A stretch of 43,155 nt of DNA from a bacterium (GTDB lineage: Bacteria; Bacillota; Bacilli; Lactobacillales; Streptococcaceae). The position numbers and the translations under genes are program-made. Location of the stretch: positions 1 through 43,155 of the forward strand of contig CAJNDL010000013.1 of assembly GCA_905221505.1 (NCBI GenBank). The letters run 5' to 3'. Below, piece by piece: positions 16,732-28,238 of the stretch; position 1 is the first letter of the stretch; every line of letters begins with the position of its first letter. Under the pieces are notes generated by a model, which was given only the letters and a program-made list of their open reading frames with translations, had not been told where the DNA came from and ran no database searches.

Positions 16732-17523
16732 ATGCCACAACATCTCTTTAAAGAATTGGCTCAACTAGAGCAAGTAGAGGCTCTAGCTCTAGGAGGTTCA
16801 CGGGCTGGACAAGATTTTGACAAAGACTCTGACTATGATGTATATGTCTACCTCAGTGCTCCTCTCTCGCCAGACATACGAAAAGAAATCCTCAGTAAAC
16901 ACTGCACCTATATGGAAATCGGTAATCAATTTTGGGAATTGGAAGACGATTGTGTTCTCAATAATGGTATCGAAATCGAGCTAATTTACCGCTCTTTGAA
17001 CGAATTTGACAAAGATTTACAAGCCGTGGTTTTAGAGCACCAAGCCCAGAATTCTTACACTACTTGTATGTGGTACAATCTGCTCAACAGTAAGATTATC
17101 TACGATCGAGATGGTCACTATGCTGCTCTCCAGAAAAAATACAATCTTCCTTATCCAGCTGAACTGAAAAAGAATATCATAAACAAACAGTCCCTACTTC
17201 TCGACCAAGCTATGCCAGCTTTTTCAAGACAAATTAAAAAAGCACTCAAACACCAAGATTTACTCAGCATCAATCACCGCACTAGTGAGTTTTTCGCCTC
17301 TTATTTCGATTTGCTCTTCGCCTTCAATGAGCAGCTCCATCCAGGAGAAAAACGCATGCTCCAGTTCGCGAAAAACAATTGCTCTCATCTACCTCAAAAT
17401 TTTGAAAACGATATTCAAGACTACTTTCAAAATCTCTACCAACTAGCTCACCAGCAGAAAACAGTCCTAACTTTGGAGCATCTCCTATCAAATCTTAAAC
17501 ACTTGATTGATGAATCCCTTTAG
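16732..17523 (+). CDS. Nucleotidyltransferase-domain protein
   Basis: A 263-residue protein with an N-terminal nucleotidyltransferase fold: GGSRAG (21-26), then DSDYDVYVY with metal-binding Asp34 and Asp36, and a later acidic strand IEIELIYR supplying the third carboxylate. The remaining two thirds is helical with no motif I know. This pattern occurs in antibiotic adenylyltransferases, but also in many housekeeping or toxin-like NTases; no drug-resistance role is claimed. Ribosome site AAGAAGG lies 8 bases before the ATG. Confidence 0.8.
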   Translation: MPQHLFKELAQLEQVEALALGGSRAGQDFDKDSDYDVYVYLSAPLSPDIRKEILSKHCTYMEIGNQFWELEDDCVLNNGIEIELIYRSLNEFDKDLQAVVLEHQAQNSYTTCMWYNLLNSKIIYDRDGHYAALQKKYNLPYPAELKKNIINKQSLLLDQAMPAFSRQIKKALKHQDLLSINHRTSEFFASYFDLLFAFNEQLHPGEKRMLQFAKNNCSHLPQNFENDIQDYFQNLYQLAHQQKTVLTLEHLLSNLKHLIDESL

Positions 17524-17539
17524 AATGCCAACAAATACA

Positions 17540-17583
17540 AGCTCATGAAATCTACTTTTCAGATGATTCATGAGCTTTTTGAA
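17540..17583 (+). terminator. Terminator after the nucleotidyltransferase gene
   Basis: AAGCTCATGAA pairs with TTCATGAGCTT and is followed by TTT on the plus strand. Confidence 0.75.
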
Positions 17584-17651
17584 ATTCAACAATATACAAT
17601 GATGTAAAGCTAATTGAGACAAGAAAACGACAATAAACTTCAAACATTATT

Positions 17652-17697
17652 AAAACGCATCATATCAGATATTCAAAACCTTGATACAATGCGTTTT
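17652..17697 (-). terminator. Probable terminator after ileS
   Basis: AAAACGCAT (one arm) and ATGCGTTTT (other arm) enclose a 28-base loop about 60 bases past the ileS stop codon. The remaining sequence between 17524 and 17758 holds no gene that I can support. Confidence 0.5.
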
Positions 17698-17758
17698 ATA
17701 GACTATAAGACTAGTTGTCTTTTCTTCTCAAATTGAGTTTTCCCTAGACTTTGCAACC

Positions 17759-20551
17759 TTACTTCGCTTCAAATCCTTCTGATACTGCGTCTGCAAAATT
17801 TTCTTCTACAATGCTTGCACAGTGGTCACAGATGACTGCATGGTAGCTGCGTTCTGCTGTTGTTGGGTCGATACGACGGCAACGGTCACATACTTCACCT
17901 GCAGCGCGTTCAACTGTAAAGGCTACATCTTCGAAGCTAACGGCAGCTTCTGGAGCTGGTCCTTCTGCGATGGTCAATTCTGACACAATCAAAAGTTGTG
18001 CTACATTGCTGTTTACTGCTTCGAGTAGAGTTTTCACAACTTCGTTTGGATAAACTGTTAAGTGTGCTTCAAGTGATTTACCGATTACTTTTGCATTACG
18101 CGCTTCTTCCAAGGCTTTTTGAGCTTGTCCACGGAAGTCCATAAAGGCAGCCCATGTATCCAAGATTTCTTCTTGGTTAGCAAATGTCTCTGCTTCTGGC
18201 AATTCTGACAATTGAACGAAGTCTTCTGCTTCAAACTCAAGATATGACCAGATTTCTTCCGCAGTGTGAGGGAGGATTGGTGTCAAGAGTTTGGTGATTT
18301 TGACAAGAATGTCATAGAAAACAGTCTGCATTTGACGGCGTTCCAATGATTTGGCTCCTTCGATGTAGACAACATCTTTGGCAAAATCAAGGTAGAAGGC
18401 TGACAAGTCAACGTTGATAAAGTTTACCAAGGCCTTGTAAATTGTCAAGAATTCAAAGTTGGCATAAGCATCACGAATGGTCTTGACAAGCTGGTTAAAG
18501 CGAATCGTCATGTACTTATCAACTGAACGAAGCTCATCGTAAGCTACTGCATCTTGAGCTGGGTTAAAATCAGATGTATTAGCAATCAAGAAACGAAGAG
18601 TGTTACGAATCTTACGGTAAGTTTCAGAGACTTGGCTCAAGATATCCATAGAGATACGCACGTCATTGCTTGAGTCAACACTTGTTACCCAGAGACGCAA
18701 GATTTCCGCACCAAATTGTTTTTCAACATCGCTTGGAGCAATGGTATTTCCAAGAGATTTAGACATCTTTTCACCTTTACCATCAAGGGCAAAACCTTGT
18801 GACAAGATTTGTTTGTAAGGCGCTACGCCATGGTTGGCAACAGATGTGATAAGTGATGAGTTGAACCATCCACGGTATTGGTCAGAACCTTCAAGGTAAA
18901 GGTCTGCAGGGTAAGTCAATTCTGGACGGTTTACTACAACCCCATTCCATGATGAACCTGAGTCAAACCATACGTCCATGATATCTGTTTCTTTCTTGAA
19001 CTCGCCATTTGGTGAACCTGGATGCGTAAATCCTTCTGGTAATAGGTCTTTGGCATCACGTTCCCACCAGATGATAGAACCGTGTTCCTCAAAGAGTTGA
19101 GCCACGTGTTCAATCGTTTCAGCTGTCATGATCGCTGTACCATCTTCAGCGTAGAAGATTGGAAGCGGAACACCCCAAGCACGTTGACGAGAGATAACCC
19201 AGTCGCCACGGTCACGAATCATATTGTAAAGACGGACTTTACCCCATTCTGAGTGGAATTTCACTTTTTCAATTTCATCCAAGATTTCTTGGCGGAATTT
19301 AGAAACTGAAGCAAACCATTGTGGAACTGCACGCCAGATGATTGGTTTTTTCGTACGCCAGTCAAATGGGTATGAGTGAGAGATTTCTTCTTGGGCAAGA
19401 AGGAGGTTACCAAGTTTTTCAATAACAGTTGGTACAACCTTTTCGTAGAACTGACCTTCAAACTCAGGACCAGCATTAGCCATCATAATTCCACGTTCAT
19501 CAACAGTCACCGCAACTTCAAGGCCATTAGCAACACCAACATTGTAGTCGTCCTCACCAAAACCAGGGGCTGTATGGACAATACCTGTACCAGAGTCAGT
19601 TGTAACGTGGTCACCAAGGATAACGAGTTCATCTACAGCTGTATCCCATGGGTGTTCTGTTACGATGTGGTTCAATTCTTGACCACGGTAAGTTGCCAAA
19701 ACTTGAACGTCAGCCCAACCAAATTTTTCAGACAAGCTATTCAATAATTCTGCAGCAGCGACAAACTTACGAGCTTCACCAGCAGGTTGAACTAAAACGT
19801 AATCAATATCTGCTCCAACAGTCAAACCACGCGAAGCTGTGATAGTAAATGGAGTCGTTGTCCAGACAACGATATAAGTATCTGTATCTAGAACACCTTT
19901 GCCATCTTTTACCTTATTGGCATAGTAAAGAGAAGTTGAAAGCAAGTCATGGTATTCGATTTCTGCTTCAGCGAGGGCTGACTCAGATGACCAAGACCAG
20001 TAAACTGGCTTAGCTCCACGGTAGATATAACCCTTGTTAGCCATCTCACCGAAGACACGGATTTGGGCTGCTTCATAATCAGGAGTCAAAGTCACATATG
20101 GATTTTCCCAGTCACCAGAAACACCCAAACGTTTAAAATCTTCACGTTGTTTATCTACTTGTGAAAGAGCGTATTCACGGCAAAGTTTCAAGTACTCAAC
20201 CAAGTCCATTTCTTTACGTTTGACACCCTGTTTTGCCAAAACTTGCTCGATTGGCAGACCATGAGTATCCCAACCTGGAATATAGGGTGCATAAAAACCT
20301 GACATAGATTTTGAACGAACAATGATATCTTTTGAAATCTTGTTCATAGCGTGTCCAACGTGGATATTTCCGTTCGCGTATGGAGGGCCATCATGCAAGG
20401 TGAAATGAGGTTTTCCTTGGTTCAATTCTTGACGACGTTGATAAAGTTTTGCATCTTCCCATTCCTTTTGCCAAACTGGCTCTTTGGTAGGAAGGCCTGC
20501 ACGCATTGGGAAAGCTGTTTTCCCAAGGTTAAGGGTATCTTTGAGTTTCAT
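17759..20551 (-). CDS. ileS: Isoleucyl-tRNA synthetase
   Basis: A 930-residue class I synthetase charging tRNA-Ile. The HIGH-type motif HVGH (64-67) follows [13 protein letters not shown] is at 595-599; the editing domain lies between them. The C-terminal zinc finger CDRCRR...CDHC is present, which is the bacterial ileS1 form and argues against the mupirocin-resistant ileS2 type. Full length, with AAAGGAG before the start. Expression is controlled by the T-box leader directly upstream. Confidence 0.97.
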   Translation of the reverse strand: MKLKDTLNLGKTAFPMRAGLPTKEPVWQKEWEDAKLYQRRQELNQGKPHFTLHDGPPYANGNIHVGHAMNKISKDIIVRSKSMSGFYAPYIPGWDTHGLPIEQVLAKQGVKRKEMDLVEYLKLCREYALSQVDKQREDFKRLGVSGDWENPYVTLTPDYEAAQIRVFGEMANKGYIYRGAKPVYWSWSSESALAEAEIEYHDLLSTSLYYANKVKDGKGVLDTDTYIVVWTTTPFTITASRGLTVGADIDYVLVQPAGEARKFVAAAELLNSLSEKFGWADVQVLATYRGQELNHIVTEHPWDTAVDELVILGDHVTTDSGTGIVHTAPGFGEDDYNVGVANGLEVAVTVDERGIMMANAGPEFEGQFYEKVVPTVIEKLGNLLLAQEEISHSYPFDWRTKKPIIWRAVPQWFASVSKFRQEILDEIEKVKFHSEWGKVRLYNMIRDRGDWVISRQRAWGVPLPIFYAEDGTAIMTAETIEHVAQLFEEHGSIIWWERDAKDLLPEGFTHPGSPNGEFKKETDIMDVWFDSGSSWNGVVVNRPELTYPADLYLEGSDQYRGWFNSSLITSVANHGVAPYKQILSQGFALDGKGEKMSKSLGNTIAPSDVEKQFGAEILRLWVTSVDSSNDVRISMDILSQVSETYRKIRNTLRFLIANTSDFNPAQDAVAYDELRSVDKYMTIRFNQLVKTIRDAYANFEFLTIYKALVNFINVDLSAFYLDFAKDVVYIEGAKSLERRQMQTVFYDILVKITKLLTPILPHTAEEIWSYLEFEAEDFVQLSELPEAETFANQEEILDTWAAFMDFRGQAQKALEEARNAKVIGKSLEAHLTVYPNEVVKTLLEAVNSNVAQLLIVSELTIAEGPAPEAAVSFEDVAFTVERAAGEVCDRCRRIDPTTAERSYHAVICDHCASIVEENFADAVSEGFEAK

Positions 20552-20569
20552 GGTATCTCCTTTATAAAT

Positions 20570-20800
20570 AATAACAAATTAAAAACCACGACTTCCAAAA
20601 AGGACGAAAATCGTGGTACCACCTTTATTCGGAAAAAGATCTGGTCTTTCTCCCTCTTATCCCGTAACGTGGGGAACGTCAAATCTTACTTCATTCAGAC
20701 TTGATTGTTTGAGAGGATAATCTTATCATTAGGGAATGCAGGACTCACACCATCTCCTGCTCGCTGGAAATATAAGGATAAGATATTGTTCTCAGATCAT
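20570..20800 (-). promoter_or_regulatory. T-box leader of ileS
   Basis: The minus strand carries the T-box sequence AAAGGTGGTACCACGA (20626-20611), followed by a terminator. The terminator stem pairs CCACGA with TCGTGG and ends in TTTTT (20591-20581). Upstream, stem I arms such as ATCTTATC / GATAAGAT and the AGGAGATGG region are visible. Uncharged tRNA-Ile would stabilise the antiterminator by pairing with GGTGG and allow transcription. An ATC in GATTATCCTC is a candidate specifier codon, but I have not folded the RNA. Confidence 0.9.
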
Positions 20801-20803
20801 TTC

Positions 20804-21685
20804 TTATAAAATTGTAACAGATTCTTGCGGTGCCACAAAACCTGGTTCTGAGTTTACAGCTTCAGTAGCTGGTGTTGGCCCTGAGTAATGGCTTGGAGCT
20901 ACCTCTGGCTCTTCATACATTGGACCAACTGGATGAGCAGGCTCTTCTTCAACTTGAGGACTCACTACAGGAGTTGGAACTTCCACTTCCTGTTTAGCCT
21001 GAGCTTCAAATTCAGCCAATTCTTTATTAGCTGCCTCAATACGAGCCTGTAACTCTGTCATTTCTTCTGGAGAAAATTGACGTGTCATATCAATTGGTTC
21101 TTCCTCAACTGATGAAGGAATCGGTTCCCCAAGCACTTCGCTAACAACTTCTTTAAAGGCTTCATCACTTGTCTGAAGATAAGTAGCTGTTGGACGAAGA
21201 ATGTCTTCCCAATCTGAAGATTCAACAATAGCCAACTGACTCTCAATTGTAGATTTGAGACGTTGGTGGAAGACACGACTCTTGTTCTTCAATTCTTCGG
21301 TTTCAACAGCAACTTTCTTAGCATTATCAGCAGCCTGACGAAGAATTTCATTTGCCTTGTATTTTGCTTCTTCCAATAATCGATGTGCATCTTGTTCAGC
21401 CTGATGAATGATATTATTTGAACGATCGTGTGCTGTTTGTTTCACTCTCTCAGCTGTATCTTGGGCAATCAATACAGACTGACTCAACGAATCTTTCATC
21501 TCATCAAAGTAAGACAAACGCTCTTCCAAATTTTTAATATGTAAATCCTTATCATGATTAGAACGAACCAAATCTTCATAATCACGAACTACAATATCTA
21601 AAAATTCATCTACTTCTTCTGGATCAAAACCTCTAAAACGTGTGCTAAAGGTTTTATCTTTGATTTCTAACGATGTAATTGGCAT
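20804..21685 (-). CDS. divIVA: Cell division protein DivIVA
   Basis: A 293-residue protein with the conserved N-terminal membrane-curvature domain (ITSLEIKDKTFSTRFRGFD, with Phe and Arg positions that insert in membrane). A long coiled coil covers residues 30-160, and a Pro/Glu-rich tail of low complexity carries repeated EEEP and PVVSP-type blocks. In streptococci DivIVA localises to septa and poles and links to FtsZ-ring and peptidoglycan enzymes. ATG at 21685 follows GAGGAAAA; a GTG four codons earlier is less likely. Last gene of the ftsA-to-divIVA run; the tail is longer than in some pneumococcal versions I recall. Confidence 0.93.
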   Translation of the reverse strand: MPITSLEIKDKTFSTRFRGFDPEEVDEFLDIVVRDYEDLVRSNHDKDLHIKNLEERLSYFDEMKDSLSQSVLIAQDTAERVKQTAHDRSNNIIHQAEQDAHRLLEEAKYKANEILRQAADNAKKVAVETEELKNKSRVFHQRLKSTIESQLAIVESSDWEDILRPTATYLQTSDEAFKEVVSEVLGEPIPSSVEEEPIDMTRQFSPEEMTELQARIEAANKELAEFEAQAKQEVEVPTPVVSPQVEEEPAHPVGPMYEEPEVAPSHYSGPTPATEAVNSEPGFVAPQESVTIL

Positions 21686-21693
21686 ATTTTTCC

Positions 21694-22479
21694 TCACTTA
21701 CTTAATAATAACTGGACTGTTATTTTTTTCTTCTCTTTTTTAGTTTGTCCCTTATCTTGAAGCAATCTCAAGCGCCCAAATTTTCTCACACTAATCAAGT
21801 CTCCAACTTGAACAGTATAATCTGATTTGTCTACCACATGGTAATTTACTTGGACAAGTTTCCTTTCAATCAATTGGTTTGCTTGATTCCTAGATAGCTT
21901 CAAAACATTTGATAAAAGAACATCTAATCTAAAACTAGACACACATAAATCCAGCTCTCGATACTGTTCTAGCTTATCTATTTTCTCGGTGAAAGGACGT
22001 TCCTCCAGCGAAACGGGTATACGGCCAATTTTCTTTAATCCATCTTGAAAGAGAAGAAGAAACTGCTGATTAATCATAATCTGCGCCCGTTCTTCATCTA
22101 CTAGGATATCTCCAAAAAGTTTCCGTTCAATCCCTAATTGATTGATGACTGTCCCTAAAATCTTAGCATGCGTTAAGTGTTCAAATTTATTGGAATACAC
22201 AATTTCCTGGAGAGATATTTCAAAATCTGAAAACTCTGGTTGGAAATAATCTGGGTATAATAAAACTCGAACATACTCACTCGAGACGAATTCCCCACTA
22301 CTGCTACAAGCAAGACCATAGGTTTTGGCTAAAATTTTTAATAGCTTCTCCTGATGAGGATTGATAAAAGGAGTTAAAAAAGGAGCATAGCTATCTTCTA
22401 CCTTCTTTATCCATTCCATTCCCTTATCAAGAAACGGACGATCTTCTATGGAGAAATGCTGGTAAATCCCTTTATTCAT
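21694..22479 (-). CDS. ylmH: YlmH, S4-domain RNA-binding protein
   Basis: A 261-residue cytoplasmic protein. The S4 RNA-binding domain near residues 180-240 is visible as RLDVLLSNVLKLSRNQANQL. In B. subtilis the homologue acts in ribosome quality control, and pneumococcal mutants have been linked to division. The start ATG overlaps the ylmG stop in the sequence ATGA, so I discard the 22 extra codons that remain open upstream. Part of the conserved ftsA-ftsZ-ylm-divIVA order. Confidence 0.92.
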   Translation of the reverse strand: MNKGIYQHFSIEDRPFLDKGMEWIKKVEDSYAPFLTPFINPHQEKLLKILAKTYGLACSSSGEFVSSEYVRVLLYPDYFQPEFSDFEISLQEIVYSNKFEHLTHAKILGTVINQLGIERKLFGDILVDEERAQIMINQQFLLLFQDGLKKIGRIPVSLEERPFTEKIDKLEQYRELDLCVSSFRLDVLLSNVLKLSRNQANQLIERKLVQVNYHVVDKSDYTVQVGDLISVRKFGRLRLLQDKGQTKKEKKKITVQLLLSK

Positions 22480-22738
22480 CCTATCATCGCCAGAAAACGA
22501 ACTAGGTTTTCTCCTAAAAATCGAATCAAAACAATCGCAACCCAAACAGATAAATCAAGACCCGCTATCTGTAAAGGCAGGCGTTGCAAGGGAGCAAGCA
22601 CTGGTTTTACCAATGCTACAATCCAACGACCTAAACTTGATTCGTAGGCGCCTGGAAACCAAGACATGACAGCAAAGGCTACCAAAATCAGGGAGTAAAT
22701 ATCCACTGCATTATAAATCATACGAATTAAAAAAATCA

Positions 22739-22739
<1 letters not shown>
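22476..22739 (-). CDS. ylmG: YlmG, YGGT-family membrane protein
   Basis: An 87-residue protein with two hydrophobic segments (about 1-30 and 62-85) joined by VKPVLAPLQRLPLQIAGLDLS, the P-rich loop typical of YGGT proteins. The family affects septum or nucleoid organisation in bacteria and chloroplasts. The gene overlaps sepF by one base and ylmH by four, so all three are translationally coupled. Confidence 0.92.
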
Positions 22740-23287
<548 letters not shown>

Positions 23288-23959
23288 CTACTTAAAAAAT
23301 GCTGTACCTATACGAACAAAGGTAGAACCGAATTGAATCGCTTCTTTATAATCACGACTCATTCCCATACTTAACTCGGTCATAGGCATATTGGGAATTT
23401 GTTTTTCTTGGATTTCTCTTTGTAAATCTTGGGTCGCCTTGAAAATTTCTTTCAACTGCTCACTGCTAGCCTCAAAAGGTGCCATCGTCATTAAACCAAC
23501 ATATTCAATCTTATCTAGTCTGGCTAACTCTGGCAAGATTTCCAGCAGTTCCTCTCTCGAAAAACCGTGTTTGCTTTCTTCTTTAGAAATATTTACCTGA
23601 ATGAAACACTTGATGACTCGGTCACTTCTTTTTTGAATTTCCTCTGCTAGCTTAACTGAATCCAAGGCATGGAAATAATCAACGTATTGAATGACATCTT
23701 TCGCCTTACGTCTTTGCAAGGTACCAATCAAATGCCAAGTAACATCTCGATCTTTTAAAGCTTGATATTTCTCCAGAAACTTATCGACACGATTTTCACC
23801 AATATGATGAACACCTAGCGGAAGCAAGGCTTCCGCTGTCGGTACATCTACATACTTGGTAACTGCAATGACAGAGACCGAGTCACTCTCTCGATGAGCA
23901 CTCAGACTCGCCTCTGCGACTTCTCGAAAAACAAGTTCTGTATTTTCTTTTACATTCAT
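23288..23959 (-). CDS. ylmE: YggS-family pyridoxal phosphate homeostasis protein
   Basis: A 223-residue TIM-barrel protein. The PLP lysine is Lys35 in VIAVTKYVD; GENRVDKF and the late motif LSMGMSRDYKEAI with the phosphate-binding region TFVRIGTAFF are typical. The family controls PLP supply and amino-acid balance without known enzyme activity. It lies 4 bases after ftsZ in the division operon. Confidence 0.93.
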   Translation of the reverse strand: MNVKENTELVFREVAEASLSAHRESDSVSVIAVTKYVDVPTAEALLPLGVHHIGENRVDKFLEKYQALKDRDVTWHLIGTLQRRKAKDVIQYVDYFHALDSVKLAEEIQKRSDRVIKCFIQVNISKEESKHGFSREELLEILPELARLDKIEYVGLMTMAPFEASSEQLKEIFKATQDLQREIQEKQIPNMPMTELSMGMSRDYKEAIQFGSTFVRIGTAFFK

Positions 23960-23963
23960 TTAC

Positions 23964-25226
<1,263 letters not shown>

Positions 25227-25239
25227 TTATTTTTCCTCT

Positions 25240-26613
25240 TTATTCGTCAAACATGCTTCCGATCAAGCCACGGAAACGATCTGCTAATTTCGGTTTATTT
25301 TGTGAAGCTTGTTGGAAATCCGCTATTGGTTCTGTAGGCGCCACAGGCTCTACTTCTGGAGCAGGGGCTGGTTGAACAGGCGTTGATTGTACAAACTGAG
25401 CTGTTTTCTGAATCATTCCTCCAAAACTAATTGGTTGATGAGTCAGAGCAACCTCACCCTTGACTGCTCTTTGAGCCAAAAGATTAACTTCTGTCAATTG
25501 TCCAGCGAATTCTGATAGACTAATCACATGCGCAAAGGCTGGATTGCGAATACCAACTTGGTTTGGAACATAGAGTTTCACACGGACACCAAAGACTTCT
25601 TGAGCCAATTCTACCATACCTGGTAAAATAGCATTTCCACCGATCAAAACAATTCCACCTGGAAGATCCAATAAATGTCTTCTTTCTAGATCTTGTTTGA
25701 TTTGTTCAAAGATATGCTTGATTCGTGCGGAAATAATCTCTGACAAGTAATCTTCTGTCACTTCAACAGGTTCTACTTCCCCAATAACCTCTACTTGGAA
25801 GGTTTCTTTACTTGCAAGAGGAGGATAAGCCTCTCCATAGTTCAATTTCAAACCTTCAGCCAACTTCTGAGAAGTTTTCAAGACTTTAGAGATATCCTTA
25901 GTTACATAATCTCCGCCTTCTTGAAGAATATTGGTGAACTGGAGTTCTTGGTTACGGATTGTAGCGACAGTCGTTTGCCCTGCCCCCATATCAATCACTG
26001 TAGCACCAAATTCACGTTCACCTTCGTTCAAAACTGATTGAACCATTGCTAGTGGCGAAATGATAACATTTTCAACCTGAACACCTGCACGCTCAACTGT
26101 CTTACGCAAATTGTGCAAGATAGTGCGAGGTCCTGTATAAAGCAAGCCACGCATTTCAAGGCGAACCCCCATCATGCCCCGTGGGTCACGAATCCCTTGG
26201 AAACCATCCACAATAAATTCTTCAGGAATAAAGGTAATGACTTCACGGTCAGGTGTCATACTCTTTGTCAAAGCTGATTTGACAACATTTTCAACATCTT
26301 GATCCGTAATTTCCTTGGTATCAGATGTTACTGGAATCATCCCTTGAGTTGGTTCTACCTGCAAAAGATTACCAGGCAAGCCGACATTCACTGATTTAAT
26401 CGAAATGCCTGCCTTTTCTTCCGCTTGGGAAATAGCTGATTTGATAGCAGTTGCTGCTGCATCAATATCAACAATAATTCCATCCTTTACACCTTTACTT
26501 TTGGCATTACTCACGCCAATTACATTTAATTCACCATTTCTCTGCTCGGCTACAAGCACCTTGACAGAGCTTGTTCCAATATCTAGACCTGTAAAAAAGC
26601 CTTCTCTAGCCAT
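25240..26613 (-). CDS. ftsA: Cell division protein FtsA
   Basis: A 457-residue actin-like ATPase: FTGLDIGTSSVKVLVAEQ (phosphate 1), VIDMGAGQTTVA (phosphate 2) and GGIVLIGGNAILPGM (adenosine motif). The C-terminal amphipathic helix LADRFRGLIGSMFDE anchors it to the membrane. The tail between about 395 and 440 is Pro/Glu-rich. It tethers FtsZ and recruits later division proteins. GAGG lies before the start. Confidence 0.97.
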   Translation of the reverse strand: MAREGFFTGLDIGTSSVKVLVAEQRNGELNVIGVSNAKSKGVKDGIIVDIDAAATAIKSAISQAEEKAGISIKSVNVGLPGNLLQVEPTQGMIPVTSDTKEITDQDVENVVKSALTKSMTPDREVITFIPEEFIVDGFQGIRDPRGMMGVRLEMRGLLYTGPRTILHNLRKTVERAGVQVENVIISPLAMVQSVLNEGEREFGATVIDMGAGQTTVATIRNQELQFTNILQEGGDYVTKDISKVLKTSQKLAEGLKLNYGEAYPPLASKETFQVEVIGEVEPVEVTEDYLSEIISARIKHIFEQIKQDLERRHLLDLPGGIVLIGGNAILPGMVELAQEVFGVRVKLYVPNQVGIRNPAFAHVISLSEFAGQLTEVNLLAQRAVKGEVALTHQPISFGGMIQKTAQFVQSTPVQPAPAPEVEPVAPTEPIADFQQASQNKPKLADRFRGLIGSMFDE

Positions 26614-26694
26614 TACATCGCATCCTCTCTATCTTCCAAGTTTCTCACTTCGTAATATTCCATAGCTAAACATGGGCATAGCTATTCACAAAAT

Positions 26695-26703
26695 ATTATA
26701 ACA
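26695..26703 (-). promoter_or_regulatory. Extended -10 promoter of the ftsA operon
   Basis: TGTTATAAT on the minus strand is an extended -10 box (TATAAT at 26700-26695), about 80 bases before the ftsA start. No good -35 is seen. The region 26614-26812 shows no gene. Confidence 0.55.
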
Positions 26704-26812
26704 CAAAAAATCTGATTGTGCTTAGTTTTTCCTAAATTTACTAGCCAATTTTTCACTTTTCTTTTACAAGAATTTTTCTGTTCTATGTAGCCAACGACAA
26801 TCTGTCTATTGC

Positions 26813-26845
26813 CAAAAAAGAAAGCTCATTTCTAAGCTTTCTTTG
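26813..26845 (-). terminator. Terminator overlapping the end of the TIGR02206-type gene
   Basis: AAAGAAAGCTTA / GAGCTTTCTTT with TTTTTT on the minus strand; the stem includes the gene's own TAG stop codon. Confidence 0.8.
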
Positions 26846-27536
26846 CAATCATTTTTTCTGCTTCTTGTTCTAAAAATAGTTCCAAGATTTTCTTTGTCAA
26901 AGTAATCGCTGCTGACAAGGCCAGAGAAACGATTAAATAATTAGCTACTAAGCCGTGATCCCCAACCAATGGCGGTTTGGTCAAGAATCCGTAATCTCCA
27001 CCTGTCACTAAATTGACCACAAAAATCAAGGCATTTAGGGCAAAAGTCATGATAAAAATTCTCTTCACATCTAGCATTCTCGCATCGTACTGTCTTAAGA
27101 GATAAACTAGAGAGTTCCCCAAGAGAGCTAAGTGCCCAAAGATAAAGGATAAAATCGCAATGTGTGGGAAAGGATAGGCATCTGGCACTGGATAAACAAA
27201 GGCTGCTAATGTCCCAAATGTTCCTAGCAATGCAAAATACTGCCGATATTTGGACTGACCAGGAAGCAAAAGTACCACAAACATGGCCATACGGCAATGG
27301 TAAAAGGGTAAGCTTTCTGACAGTGGCATATGATTGATCCAGTACCAACCATAGAGAAGGATTAACTGAACAGCCTGTAAAATTTGGAAAAATCGTTGGT
27401 AAACCTTCTTTTCACGATAACGATAGGCTGTATAAAAGGTCAAGGCCAAGAGTGTAAATATACTGACATACCAATAAAGATCAAACTTGGGTGGCTCTGT
27501 TGCTTGGGTCGTAAAGAAAATATCCCATAAATTCAT
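26832..27536 (-). CDS. TIGR02206 / YwaF-type integral membrane protein
   Basis: A 234-residue protein with about seven hydrophobic segments. It has the family's features: an N-terminal short loop, NHMPLSESLPFYHCRMAM near residue 68-85, where the His-Cys pair is conserved, and GDYGFLTKPP later. Its function is unknown. It sits between ftsA and the murF operon in its own unit, with a terminator over its stop codon. Confidence 0.82.
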   Translation of the reverse strand: MNLWDIFFTTQATEPPKFDLYWYVSIFTLLALTFYTAYRYREKKVYQRFFQILQAVQLILLYGWYWINHMPLSESLPFYHCRMAMFVVLLLPGQSKYRQYFALLGTFGTLAAFVYPVPDAYPFPHIAILSFIFGHLALLGNSLVYLLRQYDARMLDVKRIFIMTFALNALIFVVNLVTGGDYGFLTKPPLVGDHGLVANYLIVSLALSAAITLTKKILELFLEQEAEKMIAKKA

Positions 27537-27626
27537 CTAGTATTCCTCATGATTCAAAATTTTCCTGCATTTTATTATACCATGCTATTTGTCAAAAATG
27601 AATTTAGAAATACGATAATCATCTTC

Positions 27627-28238
27627 TTAATCAAGATATTGCTCCCTCTGACCTTGATAAACCTGCCAAAGAATCTCTATTTGCTCCTTGGTAATGCGTT
27701 TTTCAGATAAGGCTGGTAGTTGGTCAATGGCAAAAAATTGAAGGTCAGCGATTTCTTGATTTTCTTGGAATTGTCCATCGAGAAACTTACATTCAAAAAC
27801 AAACTTTGCATATTGTTTACTCTGTAGTTGGAAACGATTGGTATCAAACACAGCTAGCAGTCTTTCAACTTTGGCTTCAAAACCGGTTTCTTCTTCAATT
27901 TCCTTGAGAATATTTTCTGTTGGAGAATAGCCAACCTCACCAAAACCACCTGGCAAAGCCCAACTATCCTCTCCTTGTCCCCTAACCAGACAAATCTTTT
28001 CGTCCTCAACAATCCAAGCACGGACGTCCATTAACGGAGTCGCATAAGCAAAAGTTGGCTTCAAGACTTCTGCCACTTCTTCGGCATCCAGGTCTGATGC
28101 TTGATTCAACATTTCAGATAAAAGGCCTCGCAAGTCTTCGTAGCGCTCACGGTCAAACGGATCCTTTGTAAAGGTTAATCCAGTATCTGTAATGGCAATC
28201 ATTCTTTGCAAATACTTGACAAAATCACTTGTCTTCAT
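27627..28238 (-). CDS. Nudix hydrolase with NUDIX_N domain
   Basis: A 203-residue protein. Residues 1-65 form the helical NUDIX_N domain found in YjhB-type ADP-ribose or nucleoside-diphosphate hydrolases. The Nudix box reads GGFGEVGYSPTENILKEIEE: compared with the general GX5EX7REUXEEXGU, the first Glu is Tyr and the Arg of RE is Lys, while the metal-binding EEE is kept. This looks like the subfamily's own form, not decay. It overlaps the murF end by 14 bases and has no strong ribosome site, so it is probably coupled to murF. Confidence 0.85.
   Translation of the reverse strand: MKTSDFVKYLQRMIAITDTGLTFTKDPFDRERYEDLRGLLSEMLNQASDLDAEEVAEVLKPTFAYATPLMDVRAWIVEDEKICLVRGQGEDSWALPGGFGEVGYSPTENILKEIEEETGFEAKVERLLAVFDTNRFQLQSKQYAKFVFECKFLDGQFQENQEIADLQFFAIDQLPALSEKRITKEQIEILWQVYQGQREQYLD

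Noticed and set aside
16732..17523. Aminoglycoside resistance adenylyltransferase
   Set aside because: Only the general nucleotidyltransferase motif is shared; nothing points to drug specificity, and the gene sits in core context.
17524..17758. Possible small RNA or gene between the nucleotidyltransferase and ileS
   Set aside because: Only two terminator-like hairpins are visible; no promoter or frame that I can support.
19376..19747. 123-codon plus-strand frame opposite ileS
   Set aside because: Shadow of ileS with no own signals.
27627..28238. Decayed Nudix protein because the box departs from the general consensus
   Set aside because: The departures (Tyr for the first Glu, Lys for Arg) resemble what I recall of the YjhB-type subfamily, and the frame and EEE metal residues are intact.
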